This document shows positions 10,608 through 19,446 of a stretch of DNA of 64,000 bases, one piece after another. Below the pieces are notes generated by a model, which saw only the letters and a list, made by a program, of their open reading frames with translations, ran no database searches and was not told the origin of the DNA. The translations under genes were made by a program, and so were the position numbers. This DNA comes from an uncultured Halomonas sp. Lineage in GTDB: Bacteria; Pseudomonadota; Gammaproteobacteria; Pseudomonadales; Halomonadaceae. The stretch is from positions 35,023 through 99,022 of the forward strand of contig NZ_CANMVL010000033.1 in NCBI RefSeq assembly GCF_947501415.1, given 5' to 3'. The first letter of the stretch is position 1. Every line of letters starts with the position of its first letter.

Positions 10608-11519
10608 GTGAGTGCTACCCCCGATTCCCCCAGCCTCGAACAGACCGCCGCCGGCCAGGCCGAGGTGCTGGGCAGGCTGTTCGATGAGCCGATTACCGAG
10701 CTGCCGGAGGACCTCTATATACCGCCGGAGGCGCTGCGGGTCTTTCTCGAAGCCTTCGAGGGGCCGCTCGACCTGTTGCTCTACCTGATTCGCCGACAGA
10801 ACCTGGATATTCTGGCCATCGATGTGGCCGCCATCACCCGGCAGTACATCGAGTACGTCGAGCTGATGAAGGCCATGGAGATCGAGCTGGCGGGTGAATA
10901 CCTGCTGATGGCGGCGATGCTTGCCGAGATCAAGTCGCGCACCCTGCTGCCACGTCCACCCAGAGAGGGGGGTGACGACGAGGAGGAGGACCCGCGCGCC
11001 GAGCTTATTCGCCGCCTGCAGGAGTATGAGCGGTTAAAGAGTGCCGCCGAGTCGCTGGCCGAACTGCCTCGGCTGGGGCGGGACTGGTTTCCGGCTCGTG
11101 CGGCACTGCCGCCGCTGGAGAGTCGGGTGATCCATCCCGATGTCGGGCTGGATCAGTTGCTGGGCGCCCTGGCCGGTATCCTGCGGCGTGCCGAGCTCAA
11201 CCAGACTCACCAGATCAGCCGCGAGGTGCTGTCGACACGCGAGCGCATGCTGGCGATCATGGAACGGCTCGAGGGTGGTCGCTTCGTGCCCTTCGAGGCT
11301 CTGTTCGCGCTGGAGGAGGGGCGTGCTGGTGTCGTGGTGACCTTCATGGCGATTCTCGAGCTGGCCAAGGAGTCGATGATCGAGGTCGTGCAGAACGCAC
11401 CGCTGTCACCTCTTCATGTCCGCGCCCGAGTCGCCCCAGTCGAGGGTATCGAGCAGGGTGATTCCGAAGATGGGGGAGAGAGTCCCTTCGAGGAGGAAGA
11501 CGGGGAGGTTGGGCCATGA
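10608..11519 (+). CDS. scpA: Segregation and condensation protein A (kleisin)
   Basis: The kleisin subunit of the Smc-ScpA-ScpB condensin, which bridges the Smc heads and organises the chromosome. The 303-residue protein begins at GTG 10608 behind GGAGAGG. It carries the ScpA core VFLEAFEGPLDLLLYLIRRQNLDILAIDVAAITRQYIEYV, then EIELAGEYLLMAAMLAEIKSRTLLPR, and the C-terminal winged helix ending in an acidic tail. The first 40 residues are a variable extension. ATGA coupling (4-base overlap) links it to scpB. Organisms with MukBEF lack ScpAB, which argues against an enterobacterial host. Confidence 0.94.
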   Translation: MSATPDSPSLEQTAAGQAEVLGRLFDEPITELPEDLYIPPEALRVFLEAFEGPLDLLLYLIRRQNLDILAIDVAAITRQYIEYVELMKAMEIELAGEYLLMAAMLAEIKSRTLLPRPPREGGDDEEEDPRAELIRRLQEYERLKSAAESLAELPRLGRDWFPARAALPPLESRVIHPDVGLDQLLGALAGILRRAELNQTHQISREVLSTRERMLAIMERLEGGRFVPFEALFALEEGRAGVVVTFMAILELAKESMIEVVQNAPLSPLHVRARVAPVEGIEQGDSEDGGESPFEEEDGEVGP

Positions 11520-12385
11520 TGGCCGAGGAAGTACCCGGTGTGCTGGATGAGATCCTCGAGGCGGCGCTGCTGGCCGCGGGAGAGCCATTGGCGGTGGAGC
11601 GCCTGGAGGCCCTGTTTGACGACCATGAACGGCCACCGCGGCGCGCCCTGCGTGAGGCGTTGGAGCGCCTGCGTGGCCGCCATGAACGGGGCGCCATAGA
11701 GCTGATCGAGACGGCCTCGGGTTATCAGTTGCGCATCCGCCCACGGCTCTCGCACTGGGTATCGCGACTCTGGGATGAGCGCCCCCAGCGCTATTCGAGG
11801 GCGCTGCTCGAGACCCTGGCGCTGATTGCCTACCGTCAGCCGGTTACCCGTGGCGATATCGAGGAGGTGCGCGGGGTCTCGGTGAGCGGCTCGATCATGC
11901 GCACCCTGCTCGAGCGTGGTTGGGTTCGCGTGGTGGGTCATCGTGACGTGCCAGGTCGCCCCGCGGTCTATGCAACCACACGCAGCTTTCTCGACGACTT
12001 CGGTCTCAAGACGCTCGATGAGCTACCCCCCATGCATGAGCTCAAGGCGTTCGAGGGGGCGGAGCAGATGGACGCTTTCGATGAAGAGGCGTCGCCGCCC
12101 GACCAGACCGATATTCTCGCCCAGGCGGATATGGTGCAAGATGAGGGTGCCGGTGAGGCGTCCGAGGGCGCTACACTATCCGAATCCGAGGCGTCGGCGG
12201 CGGCCGATGCCTCCAACGAGCCCGCCGAAGAGGGCGGTCTTGATCACGCCGAGAAGGCGTCCGAGCGGGCAGACCTGAGCTTCGCCGATCTCGAGGCGCG
12301 TCTGTCCGAACGTGCCCGCAGCCGCGTCGATGAGGACGCTGCTGCGGGGGCGGAATACACATCCAGTGAGAACGAAGATTCATGA
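11516..12385 (+). CDS. scpB: Segregation and condensation protein B
   Basis: The winged-helix partner of ScpA in the Smc condensin. The 289-residue protein has two wHTH domains, about residues 5-90 ([22 protein letters not shown]) and 95-165 ([47 protein letters not shown]). A long acidic, alanine/serine/glutamate-rich tail (about 190-289) is probably disordered. ScpB is usually near 200 residues, so the tail accounts for the extra length. It overlaps scpA and rluB by 4 bases each, which implies translational coupling. Confidence 0.93.
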   Translation: MMAEEVPGVLDEILEAALLAAGEPLAVERLEALFDDHERPPRRALREALERLRGRHERGAIELIETASGYQLRIRPRLSHWVSRLWDERPQRYSRALLETLALIAYRQPVTRGDIEEVRGVSVSGSIMRTLLERGWVRVVGHRDVPGRPAVYATTRSFLDDFGLKTLDELPPMHELKAFEGAEQMDAFDEEASPPDQTDILAQADMVQDEGAGEASEGATLSESEASAAADASNEPAEEGGLDHAEKASERADLSFADLEARLSERARSRVDEDAAAGAEYTSSENEDS

Positions 12386-13233
12386 GCAATACCAGCGAAA
12401 AACTGCAGAAGGTCCTGGCGCGAGCCGGGCTTGGCTCGCGCCGCGAGATGGAGGCTGCCATCGCCGCCGGTCGAGTCCAGGTCAATGGTCAGGTGGCTAC
12501 CCTAGGCGATCGTATCGAGACCCGCGACAGGGTGCTCTTCGATAATCGGCCGGTAACTCTGCGTGCCGCCGAGGAGGTGCCGCGGCGTGTGATCATGTAC
12601 AACAAGCCCGAGGGTGAGTTGTGTACTCGCAAGGATCCCGAGGGGCGTCGCACCGTGTTCGACCGGTTGCCTCGCCTCAAGGGCGAGCGCTGGATCGCCA
12701 TCGGTCGCCTGGATATCAATACCAGCGGCCTGCTGCTGTTTACCACCGACGGTGAGCTCGCCAACCGCCTGATGCACCCCTCCACTCAGGTGGAGCGGGA
12801 GTATGCGGTTCGGGTGATGGGGGAGGTGACCCAGGAGCATGTGGTGGCCATGGTCGAGGGCGTGATGCTCGACGACGGCCCGGCGCGCTTTACTGACGTT
12901 CAGGAGTTCGGCGGCGAGGGTATCAACACCTGGTTTCACGTGGTGATCATGGAGGGGCGCAATCGCGAAGTGCGTCGGCTCTGGGAGTCGCAAGGCCTTA
13001 CCGTCAGTCGGCTCAAGCGGGTGCGCTACGGCAATATCTTTCTCGACAAGCGCGCCAAGGCCGGTGAGTGGGTGGAGCTCTCTCAGGAAGAGGTCGATGA
13101 CCTGGCTGAGCTGGCAAGCCTGCCGGCCCGCAAGGTGCCGGAGCTGACGCCGGACGAGAAGAATCGCTGGAGCCGCGACAAGCACAAGCGTAAGCCGGTA
13201 CAGGCGATGCGCAAGCCGAGAGCGCGTCGCTGA
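12382..13233 (+). CDS. rluB: 23S rRNA pseudouridine-2605 synthase
   Basis: Isomerises U2605 of 23S rRNA to pseudouridine. The 283-residue protein has an N-terminal S4 RNA-binding domain ([27 protein letters not shown], residues 8-60). The RsuA/RluB catalytic domain follows, with the nucleophile Asp111 in [14 protein letters not shown]. The later motif [26 protein letters not shown] is typical. The lysine/arginine-rich C-terminus ([17 protein letters not shown]) is a common RluB extension. The scpA-scpB-rluB order is conserved in several gammaproteobacteria. RluE or RsuA is less likely because of length and tail. Confidence 0.92.
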   Translation: MSNTSEKLQKVLARAGLGSRREMEAAIAAGRVQVNGQVATLGDRIETRDRVLFDNRPVTLRAAEEVPRRVIMYNKPEGELCTRKDPEGRRTVFDRLPRLKGERWIAIGRLDINTSGLLLFTTDGELANRLMHPSTQVEREYAVRVMGEVTQEHVVAMVEGVMLDDGPARFTDVQEFGGEGINTWFHVVIMEGRNREVRRLWESQGLTVSRLKRVRYGNIFLDKRAKAGEWVELSQEEVDDLAELASLPARKVPELTPDEKNRWSRDKHKRKPVQAMRKPRARR

Positions 13234-13267
13234 CCGCGGACTCGGCTAAAGGAAATCAAAAAAAGGC

Positions 13268-13296
13268 TTGCCAGGACGCAGGTGTATCAGTATTAT
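13268..13296 (+). promoter_or_regulatory. Sigma-70 promoter for the tRNA-Lys pair
   Basis: TTGCCA (13268-13273, 5 of 6) and TATTAT (13291-13296, 5 of 6) are separated by 17 bases. An A-rich tract (AAATCAAAAAAAGG) precedes the -35 like an UP element, and a GC-rich discriminator (CTGCCCCC) follows, as in stringently controlled stable-RNA promoters. Confidence 0.75.
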
Positions 13297-13312
13297 CTGC
13301 CCCCGTTCGGAA

Positions 13313-13388
13313 GGGTCGTTAGCTCAGTTGGTAGAGCAGTTGGCTTTTAACCAATTGGTCGTAGGTTCGAATCCTACACGACCCACCA
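13313..13388 (+). tRNA. tRNA-Lys (anticodon TTT), copy 1
   Basis: A 76-base cloverleaf including an encoded CCA. The acceptor stem GGGTCGT pairs with ACGACCC, the anticodon TTT is at 13346-13348, and the T loop is TTCGAAT. It is identical to the second copy 28 bp downstream. Confidence 0.98.
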
Positions 13389-13416
13389 CTCCGGACACTG
13401 GCTTGCTTGCAAGCTC

Positions 13417-13492
13417 GGGTCGTTAGCTCAGTTGGTAGAGCAGTTGGCTTTTAACCAATTGGTCGTAGGTTCGAATCCTACACGACCCACCA
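13417..13492 (+). tRNA. tRNA-Lys (anticodon TTT), copy 2
   Basis: The same 76-base sequence as copy 1, CCA encoded. It shares the upstream promoter and is followed within 7 bp by a strong terminator, so the two copies are most likely one transcript. Confidence 0.98.
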
Positions 13493-13498
13493 ATTCAG

Positions 13499-13530
13499 AC
13501 GCCCCGGTCTCCTCGAGATCGGGGCGTTTT
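13499..13530 (+). terminator. Terminator of the tRNA-Lys operon
   Basis: A 12-bp stem (ACGCCCCGGTCT / AGATCGGGGCGT, one G-T pair), loop CCTCG, tail TTTTCGTATT. Confidence 0.88.
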
Positions 13531-13649
13531 CGTATTGGTGCCGAGGGGCTGGCCAGAGGTTTTCGGCCGGTGCTGGTCAATACACCAGCGATATGGTCTA
13601 GAATAGAGGGCGAGCCGGCAGGCGACAGACGCAGCCGAGCTCATTGGCG

Positions 13650-13710
13650 CATCTCACCACGCGGAGCGCGTGGAAGAGATGCTCCCATCCTCTGCAGGGG
13701 GAGCCCCTGC
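13650..13710 (+). promoter_or_regulatory. Foldable leader upstream of nadA
   Basis: Within the roughly 80 bases before the nadA start an interrupted stem (CATCTC + CCACGC / GCGTGG + GAGATG, 13650-13681) is followed by GCAGGGG-GAG-CCCCTGC (13694-13710). GCTCCC at 13681-13686 can instead pair with GGGAGC at 13698-13703, which would disrupt the second hairpin. A TAGAAT (13599-13604) further up could be the promoter -10. I do not recognise a named riboswitch class. Confidence 0.4.
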
Positions 13711-13730
13711 CGGTCACAGTGGTAGACACG

Positions 13731-14759
13731 ATGACGATCATGACTTCCCGTGCCGAGGTGCGTGAGCACCTGGCCCGCACCTATTGCCCCACCCGTATTC
13801 CCGCCCAGGATCAGGCGCGCATCGAGGAGATCAAGCGGCTTCTCGAGGCCAACAACGCCGTTCTGGTGGCCCATTACTACACCGATGATGCCATCCAGCA
13901 GCTGGCTGAGGAGACCGGGGGCTGCGTGGCCGACTCCCTGGAGATGGCTCGCTTCGGCGCCCGGCATCCGGCCGATACCCTGGTGGTGGCCGGTGTACGC
14001 TTCATGGGTGAGACCGCCAAGATTCTCTCCCCCGAGAAGCGAGTACTGATGCCGACCCTGGAGGCGACCTGTTCGCTCGATCTGGGCTGTCCGGCCGATG
14101 AGTTCAGCGCCTTCTGCGACCAGCACCCCGACCGCACCGTGGTGGTCTACGCCAACACCTCGGCGGCGGTGAAAGCGCGTGCCGACTGGGTGGTGACTTC
14201 CTCCATCGCCGTGGAGGTGATCGAGCACCTCCAGGCCCGCGGCGAGAAGATCCTGTGGGCGCCGGACAAGCACCTGGGGGGCTATATCCAGAAGCAGACC
14301 GGTGCCGACATGCTGCTATGGGATGGTGCCTGCATCGTCCACGAAGAGTTCAAGTCCAAGGGGGTCGAGGACCTCAAGGCGCTCTATCCGGAGGCCGCGG
14401 TGCTGGTGCACCCGGAGTCGCCGGCGGCGGTGGTGGAGCTGGCCGATGTGGCGGGCTCGACGTCCCAGCTGATCCAGGCGGCCAAGGAGCTGCCCAACGA
14501 CAAGCTGATCGTGGCCACCGATCGTGGCATCTTCTTCAAGATGCAGCAGGTGGTGCCGGAAAAGACGCTATTCGAGGCGCCTACGGCTGGCAATGGTGCC
14601 ACCTGCAAGAGCTGTGCCCACTGCCCCTGGATGGCGATGAACGGGTTGGATAACCTGGCCGATGCCCTGCGTCATGGGCTCGGTGAGATTCAGGTCGAAA
14701 CAGAGCTTCGCCATGCGGCGCTGAGGCCCCTGGAGCGGATGCTCAACTTCAAGCGCTAG
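13731..14759 (+). CDS. nadA: Quinolinate synthase A
   Basis: Condenses iminoaspartate (made by NadB, not in this window) with dihydroxyacetone phosphate to quinolinate, the NAD precursor. The 342-residue protein binds one [4Fe-4S] cluster. Candidate ligand cysteines lie in [26 protein letters not shown] and the C-terminal [13 protein letters not shown]. The substrate motif AHYYTDD sits near residue 50. ATG 13731 is preferred; ATG 13740 is also possible and neither has a strong ribosome site, while an upstream TTG gives non-homologous sequence. nadC, the next pathway step, lies 8.6 kb away. Confidence 0.95.
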   Translation: MTIMTSRAEVREHLARTYCPTRIPAQDQARIEEIKRLLEANNAVLVAHYYTDDAIQQLAEETGGCVADSLEMARFGARHPADTLVVAGVRFMGETAKILSPEKRVLMPTLEATCSLDLGCPADEFSAFCDQHPDRTVVVYANTSAAVKARADWVVTSSIAVEVIEHLQARGEKILWAPDKHLGGYIQKQTGADMLLWDGACIVHEEFKSKGVEDLKALYPEAAVLVHPESPAAVVELADVAGSTSQLIQAAKELPNDKLIVATDRGIFFKMQQVVPEKTLFEAPTAGNGATCKSCAHCPWMAMNGLDNLADALRHGLGEIQVETELRHAALRPLERMLNFKR

Positions 14760-14770
14760 GCCCTCCTAGC

Positions 14771-14829
14771 GCTTGTTGTAAGAAACCCCCTTGCCGCTGG
14801 GCGTGGCGTCGACTCGCTGGCTGACGGCG
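14771..14829. repeat. Dispersed intergenic repeat, copy A
   Basis: About 60 bp filling the gap between convergent nadA and bepA. It aligns with 51642-51702 over its whole length with at least 46 identical positions; shared blocks are TGTAAGAA, TTGCCGCT, TGGCGTCGA, CTGGCT and ACGGC. It abuts the TAA stop of bepA (14830-14832). Confidence 0.75.
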
Positions 14830-16296
14830 TTATTGAAACTTCTCGAGCGTTTCTCGGTAGTCGAGGAACGCCTCGTAACGCTGCTCGATACGCGCGGCCG
14901 CGGTAGCGTTGTCTTCCTGATCGGCCACTCGACGAGCCACGCCCAGCTGACGAATGGCATCGGTAATGCGTCCGGTAAGCTGCTGATATTCGGCGCGGGC
15001 CAGGTGGCCCAGGGCCTCGCGACCGCTGCGACCCGCCGCCTCGGCGAGCAGTGCAAACACGCGATGGTCCTCGGGGCGCCGGTCTGCCAGATCGCGCAGA
15101 AGGCGCCATGCCGCCTCGGGATCACGCTGGAGCTGTGCTTCGGCGAGGGTGAGGCTGGTCGGGACATGTCCCGGAACCAGACGCAGCAGACGCCGGCTGC
15201 GTTCGATGGCGTCATCGGTGCGTCCGGCGGCGAAGGCAGTTTCGGCCGCCGTGGCGGGGATCAGGGTGAGGTCGGGCTGCTCCCGCGCCAGGGCGTCGAG
15301 CCGGCGCAGCGCCTCATCCGTATCGCCCCGTTCGGCGCTGATCAAGGCCGCCAGATAACGCTCCGCCTGCCGGGGGACATCGCCCTGAGTCAGCCGGGTC
15401 CTCGCCCGGTCGGGGTCTGTCCGGTGAATCGCCAGCAGTGCACGGGCACGCACCAGGTGGTACTGCAGGCCATCTCGTTGTTCCTGCACCGAGAGCTTGG
15501 CGGCGCGTGATGCGGTATCACTGATGCGCGACTCGGTAAGCGGGTGGGTGAGCAGAAACTCGGGAGGGGTGCCGCCCTGCAGGCTGGCCAGCCGCTGCAT
15601 GGCGCGAAACATCGAGACCATGGCCTCGGGGTCGTAGCCCGCTTCCGCCATGACCTGCAGCCCCAGGCGGTCGGCCTCCTGCTCATAGCGGCGTGAGTAG
15701 CTCAGCTGGTCCTGGATAAAGGCGGCCTGGGAGCCCATGGCGACGCCGATGCCTGCATCGCCCCCTCCGGCGGCGGCGATCAGCATGCCAGCCAGCATGG
15801 CGGCCATGGCGGGGACCTGGGTCTGCTCGGCGCGAGCCTGGCCGCGCGAGTAGTGGCGTTGGGCCAGGTGGCCGAGCTCATGGGCGAGCACCGAGACCAG
15901 CTCCGCCTCCTGGTCGGCGAAGGCGAACAGCCCGGCGTTGATGCCAACCACGCCGCCCGGTACCGCGAAGGCGTTGAGGCGATGGCTGTCGACCAGGGTC
16001 ACGAGCAGCTCACTGGTGTCGACTCCGGCATGGGAGGCGAGTCGAGCGAGCAGTGCCTCGACATAGGCCTGGGCGATGGGGTCCTGCCATTCGGGGGCCC
16101 GGGCGCGAAACTGGCGTAGCCAGGCACGCCCCAGTCGATACTCCTCACTGCTGGCGGCCCGATGACCCGGTGCTGACAGGCTGGGCAGGTCGGCGCTGCT
16201 CTCCCAGGCGGGTTCGGTCCACTGGCCGACGGCAGGCAGTGCCAGGCACAGCCCCAGCAGCAGGGCAGCAGCACGAGGGAGGGGGCGTGACGGCAT
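14830..16296 (-). CDS. bepA: Periplasmic M48 metalloprotease with TPR domain (BepA-like)
   Basis: A zinc protease and chaperone that works with the BAM complex on outer-membrane proteins such as LptD. The 488-residue protein starts at 16296 (AAGGAG upstream) with a cleavable signal peptide (PRAAALLLGLCLALPAVGQ). The M48 domain has the zinc motif HELGH in LVSVLAHELGHLAQRHYSRGQ, with a downstream EQEADRLGLQVMAEAGYDPEAM segment carrying the third ligand. The C-terminal half (about 300-470) is alanine- and arginine-rich helical repeats consistent with TPRs. E. coli BepA (YfgC) is 487 residues. It is divergent from tusA. Confidence 0.92.
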   Translation of the reverse strand: MPSRPLPRAAALLLGLCLALPAVGQWTEPAWESSADLPSLSAPGHRAASSEEYRLGRAWLRQFRARAPEWQDPIAQAYVEALLARLASHAGVDTSELLVTLVDSHRLNAFAVPGGVVGINAGLFAFADQEAELVSVLAHELGHLAQRHYSRGQARAEQTQVPAMAAMLAGMLIAAAGGGDAGIGVAMGSQAAFIQDQLSYSRRYEQEADRLGLQVMAEAGYDPEAMVSMFRAMQRLASLQGGTPPEFLLTHPLTESRISDTASRAAKLSVQEQRDGLQYHLVRARALLAIHRTDPDRARTRLTQGDVPRQAERYLAALISAERGDTDEALRRLDALAREQPDLTLIPATAAETAFAAGRTDDAIERSRRLLRLVPGHVPTSLTLAEAQLQRDPEAAWRLLRDLADRRPEDHRVFALLAEAAGRSGREALGHLARAEYQQLTGRITDAIRQLGVARRVADQEDNATAAARIEQRYEAFLDYRETLEKFQ

Positions 16297-16430
16297 GGGC
16301 AAGCTCTCCTTGGGGCGAGGCGGGCCCACACTCTGACATTGATTCGCCTCGCAAAGTGCCTTTAAATCCTAGGGCTTCCCGCCTCTGGCCAAGCCAGGTG
16401 GCGATATTCCGCATTCTTCAGGGAGTCTAC

Positions 16431-16679
16431 ATGTCTCTGCAACCCGACCAAGTACTCGATGTCTGCGGACTGCCTTGCCCGCTTCCCCTGCTCAAGGCCA
16501 AGCAGGCGCTCTCCCGGCTCGAGGTTGGTCAGCTTCTCGAGGTGAAGGCCACCGATGCCGGCTCCTGGGGGGACTTTGCCACCTATATCGAACAGAGCGC
16601 TCACGAAATGCCGGCCAGGGAGGAGCGCGACAGCATCTATCACTACTGGATCCGCAAGGGCGAGGGGCGTGCTTCATGA
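16431..16679 (+). CDS. TusA-family sulfur carrier protein
   Basis: An 82-residue protein with the TusA/YeeD/SirA fold. The motif DVCGLPCPLPLLKAKQAL carries the persulfide cysteine at Cys16 in the C-P-x-P signature. TusA relays sulfur from IscS to tRNA 2-thiouridine synthesis, but paralogues serve other sulfur transfers. The start is ATG 16431. The stop overlaps the next start by 4 bases (ATGA), so this carrier is co-translated with the membrane permease, a pairing also seen elsewhere in gammaproteobacteria next to bepA and bcp. Confidence 0.9.
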   Translation: MSLQPDQVLDVCGLPCPLPLLKAKQALSRLEVGQLLEVKATDAGSWGDFATYIEQSAHEMPAREERDSIYHYWIRKGEGRAS

Positions 16680-17776
16680 CCTTGCGTGCCGTGCTCAGGG
16701 GGTGGGTCGATCGCTATCTGTCCGACGAGGAGGCGGTGATCCTGCTGTTGGTCCTGGTGCTCGGCATCGCGGTGGTAGTCTTTCTGGGGCGCATGCTGGC
16801 CCCCTTTCTGACGGCGCTGGTGATCGCCTTTCTGCTTCAGGGGGCGGTGAGCTGGCTCGAGCGGCGACATGTCCCCCACCTGCTGGCAGTGATCCTGGTG
16901 TTCCTCTTCTTCCTGGGACTGTTGCTGGCGATGGCTCTTATCCTGATGCCGCTGATCTGGAACCAGCTGGTGGCGCTGGTGCAGGAGACCCCGCGGATGT
17001 TCGCCAGTGGCCAGCAGCTGCTCGATGATCTGCAGGAACGCTATCCGCAGCTGGTCACTCCGGACCAGATCCAGAATTGGATCGCCGTGGCTGGCCGCGA
17101 GATGACCCAGTTCGGACAGCGCGCGCTTACCCTCTCCCTGGCTTCGCTGGGCAATGTTCTGGCGCTGATCATCTATCTGGTGCTGGTGCCGATCCTGGTG
17201 TTCTTCCTGCTCAAGGATCGTGAGCGCCTGGTGGACTTCATCCTGTCGCTGCTCCCACGCAAGCGCACCCTGATGACCCGTATCTGGCATGAGATGGACA
17301 GCCAGATCGCCAATTATGTGCGTGGCAAGTTTATCGAGATCATGATCGTGGGTACGGCGGCATTCCTGACCTTTGCCTTCTTCGGGCTGCCGTATACTGC
17401 GCTGCTGGCGGTGCTGGTGGGGTTCTCGGTGCTGGTACCGTACATCGGCGCCGCGGTGGCGACGCTACCGGTAGCCGCCGTGGCGGGCTTCCACTTCGGC
17501 ATGAGCGATCAGTTCCTCTATGTGCTGGTCGCGTATGGGGTGATTCAGGCGCTGGATGGCAATGTGCTGGTGCCGGTACTGTTCTCCGAAGCGGTCAACC
17601 TGCATCCGGTATCGATCATCGTGGCGGTGCTGTTTTTCGGCGGCATCTGGGGGTTCTGGGGCATCTTCTTCGCCATCCCGCTGGCGACCCTGATCAAGGC
17701 GCTGGTCTACGCCTGGCCCCGGGGGGTCAAGCGTCATCGCGAGGGCGAGGGCGGCGAGGTGGTGGCAGGGGAGTGA
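16676..17776 (+). CDS. AI-2E family transporter (PerM-like permease)
   Basis: A 366-residue inner-membrane protein with about eight predicted helices in the arrangement of the PerM/TqsA family: two or three N-terminal helices (VILLLVLVLGIAVVVFLGRM, ALVIAFLLQGAVSWL), a long amphipathic soluble segment (about residues 100-155), then a hydrophobic C-terminal half. The C-terminal half carries the family motif GVIQALDGNVLVPVLFSEAVNLHPVSI. The family includes an autoinducer-2 exporter and Na+/H+ antiporters in halophiles; the substrate here is unknown. It begins inside the tusA-like stop codon. Confidence 0.88.
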   Translation: MTLRAVLRGWVDRYLSDEEAVILLLVLVLGIAVVVFLGRMLAPFLTALVIAFLLQGAVSWLERRHVPHLLAVILVFLFFLGLLLAMALILMPLIWNQLVALVQETPRMFASGQQLLDDLQERYPQLVTPDQIQNWIAVAGREMTQFGQRALTLSLASLGNVLALIIYLVLVPILVFFLLKDRERLVDFILSLLPRKRTLMTRIWHEMDSQIANYVRGKFIEIMIVGTAAFLTFAFFGLPYTALLAVLVGFSVLVPYIGAAVATLPVAAVAGFHFGMSDQFLYVLVAYGVIQALDGNVLVPVLFSEAVNLHPVSIIVAVLFFGGIWGFWGIFFAIPLATLIKALVYAWPRGVKRHREGEGGEVVAGE

Positions 17777-17804
17777 GGCCGCCCCCCGGCGGCCCCGTCG
17801 GCGG

Positions 17805-18293
17805 TTACTCGGTGTCGCCGGTGCCCTCGTTCAGGGACTGAGCCCTCTCCAGGACTTCCTGGGCGTGGCCCTTGACCTTGACCCCGCGCCACTCGTGGGC
17901 CAGCTTGCCTTCGCTGTCGATCAGGAAGGTGCTGCGCTCGATGCCAAGGTGCTCCTTGCCGTACATCTTCTTGAGCTTGATCACGTCGAACAGCCGGCAG
18001 AGTGTCTCCTCCTTGTCGGAGATAAGGGCGAAGTTGAACGCCTGCTTTGCCTTGAAGTTCTCCTGAGCCCGAATGCCGTCCCGAGAGGCGCCAAGCACCA
18101 CGGTATTGGCAGCCTCGAACTCCGCCTTGCGATCGCGGAAGTCACCGCCTTCGGTGGTACAGCCGGGGGTGCTGGCCCTGGGGTAGAAGAAGATCACGAC
18201 CTGACGCCCCTTGAACTCGGACAGGGTAACGCTGGTGTCGCCGGTGGCGAGGGCTGTGAAGTCGGGTACCGGCTGGCCGATGCTGACACTCAT
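17805..18293 (-). CDS. bcp: Thioredoxin-dependent thiol peroxidase (Bcp/PrxQ)
   Basis: A 162-residue cytoplasmic peroxiredoxin that reduces hydroperoxides at the expense of thioredoxin. The peroxidatic Cys45 is in [15 protein letters not shown]. Most Bcp proteins have the resolving cysteine five residues later (PGCTxxxC); here that position is Gly50. The only other cysteine is Cys99 (EETLCRLFD), which could resolve as in the helix-3 type of PrxQ, or the enzyme could be 1-Cys. ATG 18293 with GGAGAC upstream. It is divergent from dapA, an arrangement common in gammaproteobacteria. Confidence 0.93.
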   Translation of the reverse strand: MSVSIGQPVPDFTALATGDTSVTLSEFKGRQVVIFFYPRASTPGCTTEGGDFRDRKAEFEAANTVVLGASRDGIRAQENFKAKQAFNFALISDKEETLCRLFDVIKLKKMYGKEHLGIERSTFLIDSEGKLAHEWRGVKVKGHAQEVLERAQSLNEGTGDTE

Positions 18294-18516
18294 GGGAGTC
18301 TCCTGGGTGAGTGGGTCACGAGGCGTCGATTACACGCAACCCCCGCCCGGCTGTCAAAGAGGGTGGTGGAATCTGGTCGCGTCGCTGTACAGGCCTGGGC
18401 CGCCTGAGTACCATTTGAGCCTTGGGGGCAGCGACCTGCCCCGTCTGGGCGCCGCTAGGGCCGGGGCGCCGAGCGGCAATCGAGCCGGCAGCAGTCGAAC
18501 CGAGAGGATAGAGAGG

Positions 18517-19401
18517 ATGGTCACGGGAAGCATCGTCGCCCTGGCGACGCCGATGAAGGTCAATGGCGATATCGATTGGGAGGCGCTGCGTCGCCTGGTG
18601 AACTTCCATCTCGACCATGGCACCGATGGCATCGTCGCCGCCGGTACCACCGGCGAGCCCACCACCATGTCATTTGCCGAGCACTTCGATGTGATTCGGA
18701 CGGTGGTGGAGGAGGTTGACGGACGGATTCCGGTGATTGCCGGTACCGGCGCCAACGCCACCTCCGAGGCCGTTGAGCTGGCCCGCTATGCCAGCGAGGT
18801 AGGCGCCGACTACTGCCTGTCGGTCTGCCCTTACTACAACAAGCCGACCCAGGAGGGGCTCTATCGCCACTTCAAGGCGGTCGCCGAGGGTAGCGAGTTG
18901 CCGGTGATCCTCTACAATGTGCCCGGCCGCACCTGCTCCGACCTCTACAACGAGACCGTGCTGCGCCTCGCCGAGGTGGACAATATCGTCGGGCTCAAGG
19001 ACGCCACCGGTAATCTGGAGCGTGCCGAGGACCTGATCGGTCGCCTCGCGGGCAGTGGCTTCATGCTCTACTCGGGGGATGATGGCACCGCCTGTGACTT
19101 CATGCTGATGGGCGGTCATGGGGATATCTCGGTAACGGCCAACGTGGCGCCTCAAGCCATGCACGAGCTGTGTGCCGCCGCGGTCGCCGGCGATGCCGAA
19201 CGTGCGCATCAGCTCAATACTCGCCTGATGCCGCTGCATACCAATCTCGGCATCGAGGCCAACCCGATCCCGGTCAAGTGGTCACTCAATCGCATGGGGC
19301 TGATCGAGCCGGGCATCCGTCTGCCGCTCACCTGGCTGTCGGAGAAGTACCACTCCACCATCAGCGAAGCCCTGCAACTGGCCGGCCTGATCGACGACTG
19401 A
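18517..19401 (+). CDS. dapA: 4-hydroxy-tetrahydrodipicolinate synthase
   Basis: Condenses pyruvate and aspartate semialdehyde in the lysine and diaminopimelate pathway. Starting at ATG 18517, with GAGAGGATAGAGAGG upstream, the protein is 294 residues, close to E. coli DapA (292). It is a TIM barrel with the Schiff-base Lys161 in [12 protein letters not shown], the catalytic Tyr in [11 protein letters not shown], and GTTGEPTT near the N-terminus. It leads the dapA-bamC-MBL-purC set found in the same order in Pseudomonas. Confidence 0.96.
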   Translation: MVTGSIVALATPMKVNGDIDWEALRRLVNFHLDHGTDGIVAAGTTGEPTTMSFAEHFDVIRTVVEEVDGRIPVIAGTGANATSEAVELARYASEVGADYCLSVCPYYNKPTQEGLYRHFKAVAEGSELPVILYNVPGRTCSDLYNETVLRLAEVDNIVGLKDATGNLERAEDLIGRLAGSGFMLYSGDDGTACDFMLMGGHGDISVTANVAPQAMHELCAAAVAGDAERAHQLNTRLMPLHTNLGIEANPIPVKWSLNRMGLIEPGIRLPLTWLSEKYHSTISEALQLAGLIDD

Positions 19402-19446
19402 TCGGCACCGCGCCGGCCCCTGGACAACTGGAAGCAAGGTAGACCC

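Noticed and set aside
13313..13492. Identical tRNA-Lys genes and tRNA-Asp genes at the right end as integration (att) duplications
   Set aside because: Complete tRNA genes with encoded CCA, short spacers and no integrase indicate ordinary tandem tRNA operons.
13650..13710. nadA leader as the known NAD-binding nadA-motif riboswitch
   Set aside because: I cannot match the conserved core of that class, which is mainly known from Acidobacteriota. It is kept only as an unassigned foldable leader.
13644..13731. Earlier TTG start for nadA
   Set aside because: The extra residues are unlike NadA, and the region has hairpins typical of a leader. No ribosome site precedes the TTG.
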